Part shown: piece by piece, positions 31,195-35,241 of the stretch
How the letters are laid out: each line of letters begins with the position of its first letter
How positions within the stretch are numbered: position 1 is the first letter of the stretch
Source of the DNA: Pascua guehoae
Lineage: Eukaryota > Basidiomycota > Tremellomycetes > Trichosporonales > Trichosporonaceae
DNA length: 35,241 nucleotides
Assembly (NCBI GenBank): GCA_001600415.1
Contig: BCJX01000002.1
Coordinates: forward strand, 2,362,656-2,397,896
Direction of reading: 5' to 3'
Program-made: the position numbers and the translations under genes
Notes under the pieces: model-generated
Seen by the model: the letters and a program-made list of their open reading frames with translations, nothing else
Database searches by the model: none
Told to the model about the DNA's origin: nothing

Positions 31195-33764
31195 ATGTCC
31201 GCCCAGGCTCAGTTCAAAGCCCACTTCCCCGAGGTCAACTGGGCGCAGTTGACGCCGCCGGGCCTACACCCGTTCTACAACTACAACGGCTTCCACCCGG
31301 ACCGCAGTCGAGTGCTCCGCCCCGGTCACCGCAAGGAGGTAGGGCGGCGCGTCTTCTCTGTCAGCACGGTGCTCGACAGCGATGTCCCCATCCGCCTCCG
31401 CGACGGTACCATTCTCCGCGCCGACGTCTTCCGTCCCGACGAAGACCACACTGTCCCCGCCATCCTCCTGTCGTCGCCGTACGGCAAGACGGGCTCGGGC
31501 GGCCAGTCCTACGACATGCTCGCGCCCTACGCTGGGGGTGTGCCCGCCTCGCGCACGAGCGGGTACGAGAAGTTTGAGGTGTGTGTCAGACGGTGCGAGA
31601 CAGTGAGGTGGTGGTCCACCAACAGCCCCGCTGGCGCCCCATGCTTCCCGAATCGGGAGTGGGGGATGAGATCGGGGATGAGATCGGGGTGGGTGGGACA
31701 TCGGCCCGTACCCCGCACAAATGGTCACTGCGCGCCCCACAGTGCCGTGCCCGATCACGGTCAACTGACACATTCCTGCTTTGCGGTGTCCACACACAAA
31801 CCCGAGCTGTGGCTGATACCATGACAGGGGCCAGATCCAGCCGAGTGGGTCGAGCGCGGATACGCAGTCGTCAACATTGACTCGCGAGGGAGCGGCAACT
31901 CGGACGGCGACATGGTTCTCCTTGGCCCAGCAGTGCGTGTTTGCTTCTTGATTCTTGGCCACAACTCTGTCTCTGTCCTTGTGACCACTTGTGGAGAGAG
32001 GGCAGGGAGGAAAGGGGAAGGAAGGGAAGGGGATCCATGCCAAATCCAAAGTGTCCGTGCGGCAGAAGGATGTGCGCGCGTGACGTCGGCGCCCCACACA
32101 CATCCCACATCCCACATCCCACATCCCACATCCCACATCCCACATCCCACATCCCACATCCCACATCCCACATCCCACAGCCCACTGGCCACCAGACGGG
32201 GGCCGGTTGTTGTGCACAGGACGGTGCGGCAGATAGGACCATGTCGCTCACCACAACACTACAGGACGCCGAAGATGTCCACGACGCAATCGACTGGACG
32301 GCAGCCCAGCCATGGTGCAGCGGCTCGGTGGTCATGGCGTAAGTGGGGCCAGAGTGGGGCCATTGGGGCCCGCCAAGCATCAAGGTAGCTTCTGACCACC
32401 CTTTCAGTGGGACCTCGTGGCTCGCCATGTCGCAGGTAAACTATGCGTCGCGCCTCAAGCACCCAGCGCTCAAGGCCATTGCCCCGTGGGAAGGAGCGAC
32501 CAGCGTGTACCACGACTTTGCACTGCGAGGCGGCCAACCGTACCTTTTGAGCTTCCACCGCATGATCGCTTGCGCCCTTGGAGGTACGCACGCTTGCAAG
32601 CTGTGCCGAGGGCAGCGCTGACATCAAGGACGATCCAAAGCCGAGTCGCTCGAGTCTGAACGGCTGTGGCACCCACTCTATGACACACTGTGGCAGACAA
32701 AACGCATGCCTATCGAGAACATTGACGTCCCGTTGTATGTTGTGACGTCGTACTCGTGAGTCTCAACTGGACGCATGCCGCAGCTAACGTCAGGTCCTTG
32801 TTGCATACGCGCGGAGCGTTTGAGACGTATGAGAGGGCGGCCACGTCCAAAAAGTGGTTCCGCAACCACCCATACCAAGAATGTACGTGGAACAAGCACG
32901 CTTGGGACATGCCTGCTCACACCCACCACAGGGTACGACTTGTACCGTCCCGAGATCAACGACGAGTTGCAACGCTTCTTTGACTTTTACGCAAAGGGGA
33001 CGCCCAACGGGTGGGAGGAGAACACGCCGCCGGTGCGCATTTCTTTGTTGGGCTATGACGGAAGCTCCGAGTCGTCAATCGTTGAGCGGCCATACCCCAG
33101 CTACCCGATCGCTGGCACGTCGTTCCAAAAGTACTACCTGGACGCGGGGACTGGTGTGCTGTCCAAGTCTGCGCCGTCGTACGAGGCCAAAGTGTCGCAC
33201 GAGGGCCACCACCTGACTGCATCGTCTGATTTCCGCATCTTTTTCAACAAGCGCACCGAGCTGCACGGCATTGCAAAGGTCAAGCTGTGGATGTCGTGCA
33301 ACGAGCACGACGACATGGATGTGGTGGTGCAGATCCGCAAGATTTCAAAGGACGGCAAGCCGCTCAAGCACCTCAACTACCCATGTCCGGTCCCCGAACC
33401 CGAGGTCGGCGACTATAACATTGCAAAGCACCTAGGACCCGAGGGCTACCTGCGCGCATCGCACCGCCACACTCTCGACCTCGAGCAGTCGCGCGACACG
33501 CTCGCCGTGTACCGTCACGACTCGCGCGAGATGATCCCGCGCGGCACCATTGTCCCGCTCGAAATCTCCTTTTGGCCCATGGGCATGGTCATTGGCAAGG
33601 GCGAGGGCATCCTCCTCCGCGTCGCGGGCCACACCATGGCCCTCCCAGAGGCGCCGCCCGCTATGATTGCAGAGCCAGACGACGAAAACGTCGGCGCACA
33701 TTGGATCCACTCGGGGGGCGACTACGACAGCCACCTCATCCTTCCCGTGCTTCCAAAGGCGTAG
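31195..33764 (+). CDS. CocE/X-Pro dipeptidyl-peptidase-type alpha/beta hydrolase
   Basis: Seven exons: 31195-31578, 31828-31932, 32265-32338, 32408-32583, 32629-32755, 32794-32882, 32932-33764, giving 595 residues. The N half is the S15-type hydrolase fold: DSDVPIRLRDGTILRADVFRP, ILLSSPYGKTG, WVERGYAVVNIDSRGSGNSDG, and the nucleophile motif AGTSWLAMSQ with Ser191. SYSSLLHTRGAF and WYDLYRPEINDELQRFFDFY match the wide fungal group annotated as X-Pro dipeptidyl-peptidase or cocaine-esterase-like. The C-terminal ~200 residues (SDFRIFFNKRTELHGIAKVKLW, LEISFWPMGMVIGKGEGILLRV) match the jelly-roll PepX_C domain. The oxyanion Tyr usual next to the nucleophile Ser is Trp here. Natural substrates of this group are poorly known. 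Introns 1 and 2 (249 and 332 nt) are long, and intron 2 is full of a 7-bp repeat. Confidence 0.88.
32101..32179. repeat. Microsatellite of 7 bp, about 11 copies
   Basis: CATCCCA is repeated with no interruption for about 79 bp inside intron 2 of the hydrolase gene. Because 7 is not a multiple of 3 and the tract is intronic, length change would not alter the protein unless splicing is affected. Confidence 0.92.
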
Positions 33765-34126
33765 GTAGGGGGCCCCGAGGCGCGCGCGTGGGCAGACGTG
33801 GGCAGGCGTTGACAGGCGTGGACAGGCGTAGACAGATCAACGGGGGCTGCTGCCAGCGGTCGCCCCTCTGACAGTAAACTAAACACATCAATCATTCGAG
33901 TCGCGACGGCGCATGGACGAGACGCGACGAGACCAGACACTCCCAACCTGTATTCAGTGTATTTTTTGGTTAGCCTCATATGAAGCAAGTAGAGCACATG
34001 CATAGCTCCGTTCCTTCACCAGTGGGGCCGTAGCCGCGCGTAAACCTCGCCTATCGGTATCGGATGCACCCCACACACAGTGACTCGCCATGGCCTGCCA
34101 AAACTGTCACTCCTGACCTCATGCCG

Positions 34127-34164
34127 GGCCACATGCCTGGCCACATGCCTGGCCACATGCCTGG
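34127..34164. repeat. Three copies of a 12-bp unit
   Basis: GGCCACATGCCT starts at 34127, 34139 and 34151, and a fourth copy begins and breaks off at 34163. Confidence 0.9.
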
Positions 34165-34455
34165 CTCCAAGGAATGTGGGCACGTCCCAACTACCGCCCA
34201 CACCCGGCCCCTCGGCGGGGGCGGGCTAGTGGGCGCAGCCGGGACGACGGACCGCACGCGCCGCATCCGACAAACCTCGGGCGTACTCTGTCCTACTGTT
34301 CTGGCATCATTCAATACACGTCAATGCCAAAACGCATCAGAGGACACCACCGCACAGCCTAGCGACAATGCCACACCAAACGCCAAACAGCGTGGGCAGT
34401 GGGCAGAACAAACGCCCAAAACACGAACAGACGCCCAGACGCTTTGAATGTCCTG

Positions 34456-34488
34456 CAGGTGTTCTTCAGGTGTTCTTCAGGTGTTCTT
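34456..34488. repeat. Three copies of an 11-bp unit
   Basis: CAGGTGTTCTT is repeated at 34456, 34467 and 34478. It is followed by a CCG-rich triplet patch near 34510-34540. Confidence 0.9.
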
Positions 34489-34610
34489 CAAGGTCTGCTG
34501 GACGCCACGCGCCGCCGCCACCACCGCCGCCGCCGCCGCTTGGCAGGGCCACGGTGGCGAGGGTACCGATAAAGAAATGGGCAGAGTTTGGTGTTTGTGT
34601 GCTGGGGTGC

Positions 34611-34650
34611 TGTGGTGTGGTGTGGTGTGGTGTGGTGTGGTGTGGTGTGG
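34611..34650. repeat. Eight copies of TGTGG
   Basis: An unbroken pentanucleotide microsatellite of about 40 bp. Confidence 0.93.
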
Positions 34651-35066
34651 TGTTGCTGGACGCGTTACTGAACTGACCAGTGCCGTGATGGCTGCCATGC
34701 ATAACTTGGCATCGGACCAAGCCCCGATGTCCGTATCGAGCGCTGGAACTCGCTTCGTGCCCAATGGTTCCTCACAAGCGCAGCACAGGTCAGCAAAGCT
34801 CAGCACAGCAGTTGCACGCGCCATTCCACCGCCTGCTGAGTCACCATGACATCCGGTCCGTGGTCCGGTGGGCTACCACGGATGTAGGCGTTTATCTACC
34901 TGTCCTAGTTATACCCCGCCGTCCCGCATCAGCGGACCAACGCCGACGCGGACCCGCGGACGCACGCCCACCCGCCTTGGGAGGGAGCCACAAGCCCACA
35001 TGGGCGATTTCCATGTCCCATTATACTGTACTCGGGTTTCCTTGCCCCGCTTGTGCATCTTGTAGT

Positions 35067-35216
35067 TTACTTGTCCTGCTTGTGCATCTTGGCCTGCTTT
35101 GCGCGGCGGCGGCGCGTCGTCTCTTCGCCGGCGTTGCGGACGGCCCAGGTGAACTCGTATGTCTTTGCGGCGTCTTCGTAGGTGGAGAGGATGCGGGGGT
35201 CGGGGCCGCCGTCGAT
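35067..35216 (-). CDS. C-terminal exon of an unrecognised gene, 5' partial
   Basis: The last exon is 35216-35067 (49 residues and a TAA); a CTGAC branch and CACCAG acceptor lie just right of 35216, and the rest of the gene is outside the window. It reads IDGGPDPRILSTYEDAAKTY then a Trp-containing stretch and a very basic tail TTRRRRAKQAKMHKQDK. I do not recognise the family; a nucleic-acid or ribosome-linked role would fit the basic tail but is a guess. A 14-bp piece, GCTTGTGCATCTTG, occurs once inside the last codons and again just past the stop codon. Confidence 0.55.
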   Translation of the reverse strand: MDGGPDPRILSTYEDAAKTYEFTWAVRNAGEETTRRRRAKQAKMHKQDK

Positions 35217-35241
35217 CTGGTGTCAGTGGGGCGGGGGTGGG

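Larger units (their letters stand above)
33765..35066. other. Convergent intergenic region rich in tandem repeats
   Basis: About 1.3 kb between the hydrolase (+) and the right-edge gene (-). It begins with GGGCAGACGT/GGACAGGCGT-type repeats near 33790-33830 and holds the three repeat tracts listed separately. No coding sequence is supported. Confidence 0.55.

Noticed and set aside
32101..32179. CRISPR-like regular repeat
   Set aside because: The units are directly adjacent without spacers; it is a simple microsatellite in an intron of a eukaryotic gene.
31264..32217. 317-codon open frame on the minus strand
   Set aside because: Antisense to the CocE-type hydrolase; its repeated Gly-Met-Trp-Asp-Val pattern is just the 7-bp microsatellite read in frame.
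1..35241. tRNA, rRNA, transposon or viral genes
   Set aside because: No convincing tRNA A/B box pair, rRNA segment, reverse transcriptase, integrase or transposase motif, terminal repeats or viral protein was seen in any frame read by eye.

Overview
The window is nuclear DNA of a fungus, most likely a basidiomycete yeast of the Tremellomycetes (Trichosporonales-like). The reasons are a GC-rich, C/G-ending codon style, genes cut by many short introns (mostly 34-150 nt, GTGAGT/GTACGT donors, CTAAC/CTGAC branch sites, CAG/TAG acceptors), two Zn2Cys6 fungal transcription factors, and genes packed on both strands. The lineage is inferred from gene style, not from a marker gene. No rRNA, tRNA, transposon, CRISPR array or viral sequence was recognised.

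Layout, left to right: (1) 3' part of a histidine-phosphatase (phosphoglycerate mutase-like) gene, +; (2) acyl-CoA dehydrogenase, -; (3) Zn2Cys6 regulator, +, divergent from the dehydrogenase; (4) a beta-alpha succinyl-CoA ligase-like fusion, +, lacking most of the ATP-grasp region; (5) an unrecognised protein, -, with a possible PD-(D/E)XK-like core and a long Arg/His/Ser/Thr repeat tail; (6) a divergent, acidic, unrecognised protein, +; (7) a decayed C-terminal relic of an MFS transporter, -; (8) a GH88 unsaturated glucuronyl hydrolase-like enzyme, -; (9) a second Zn2Cys6 regulator, +, divergent from GH88; (10) a secreted class 3 lipase, -; (11) a malonyl-CoA synthetase (ACSF3-like), +; (12) a small single-pass membrane protein, +; (13) an aldo/keto reductase, -; (14) a CocE/X-Pro dipeptidyl-peptidase-type hydrolase, +; (15) the 3' end of an unrecognised gene, -.

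All exon structures were worked out by hand from splice signals and reading phase; every multi-exon model closes in frame. Most of the window is ordinary catabolic metabolism: CoA-linked acid metabolism (acyl-CoA dehydrogenase, ligase fusion, malonyl-CoA synthetase), extracellular or oligosaccharide breakdown (lipase, GH88) and two local regulators each sharing a promoter with an enzyme gene. The two most unusual loci are the ligase fusion at 7482-10288 and the divergent pair of unrecognised genes at 10902-15239. Intergenic regions and some introns carry many short tandem repeats.
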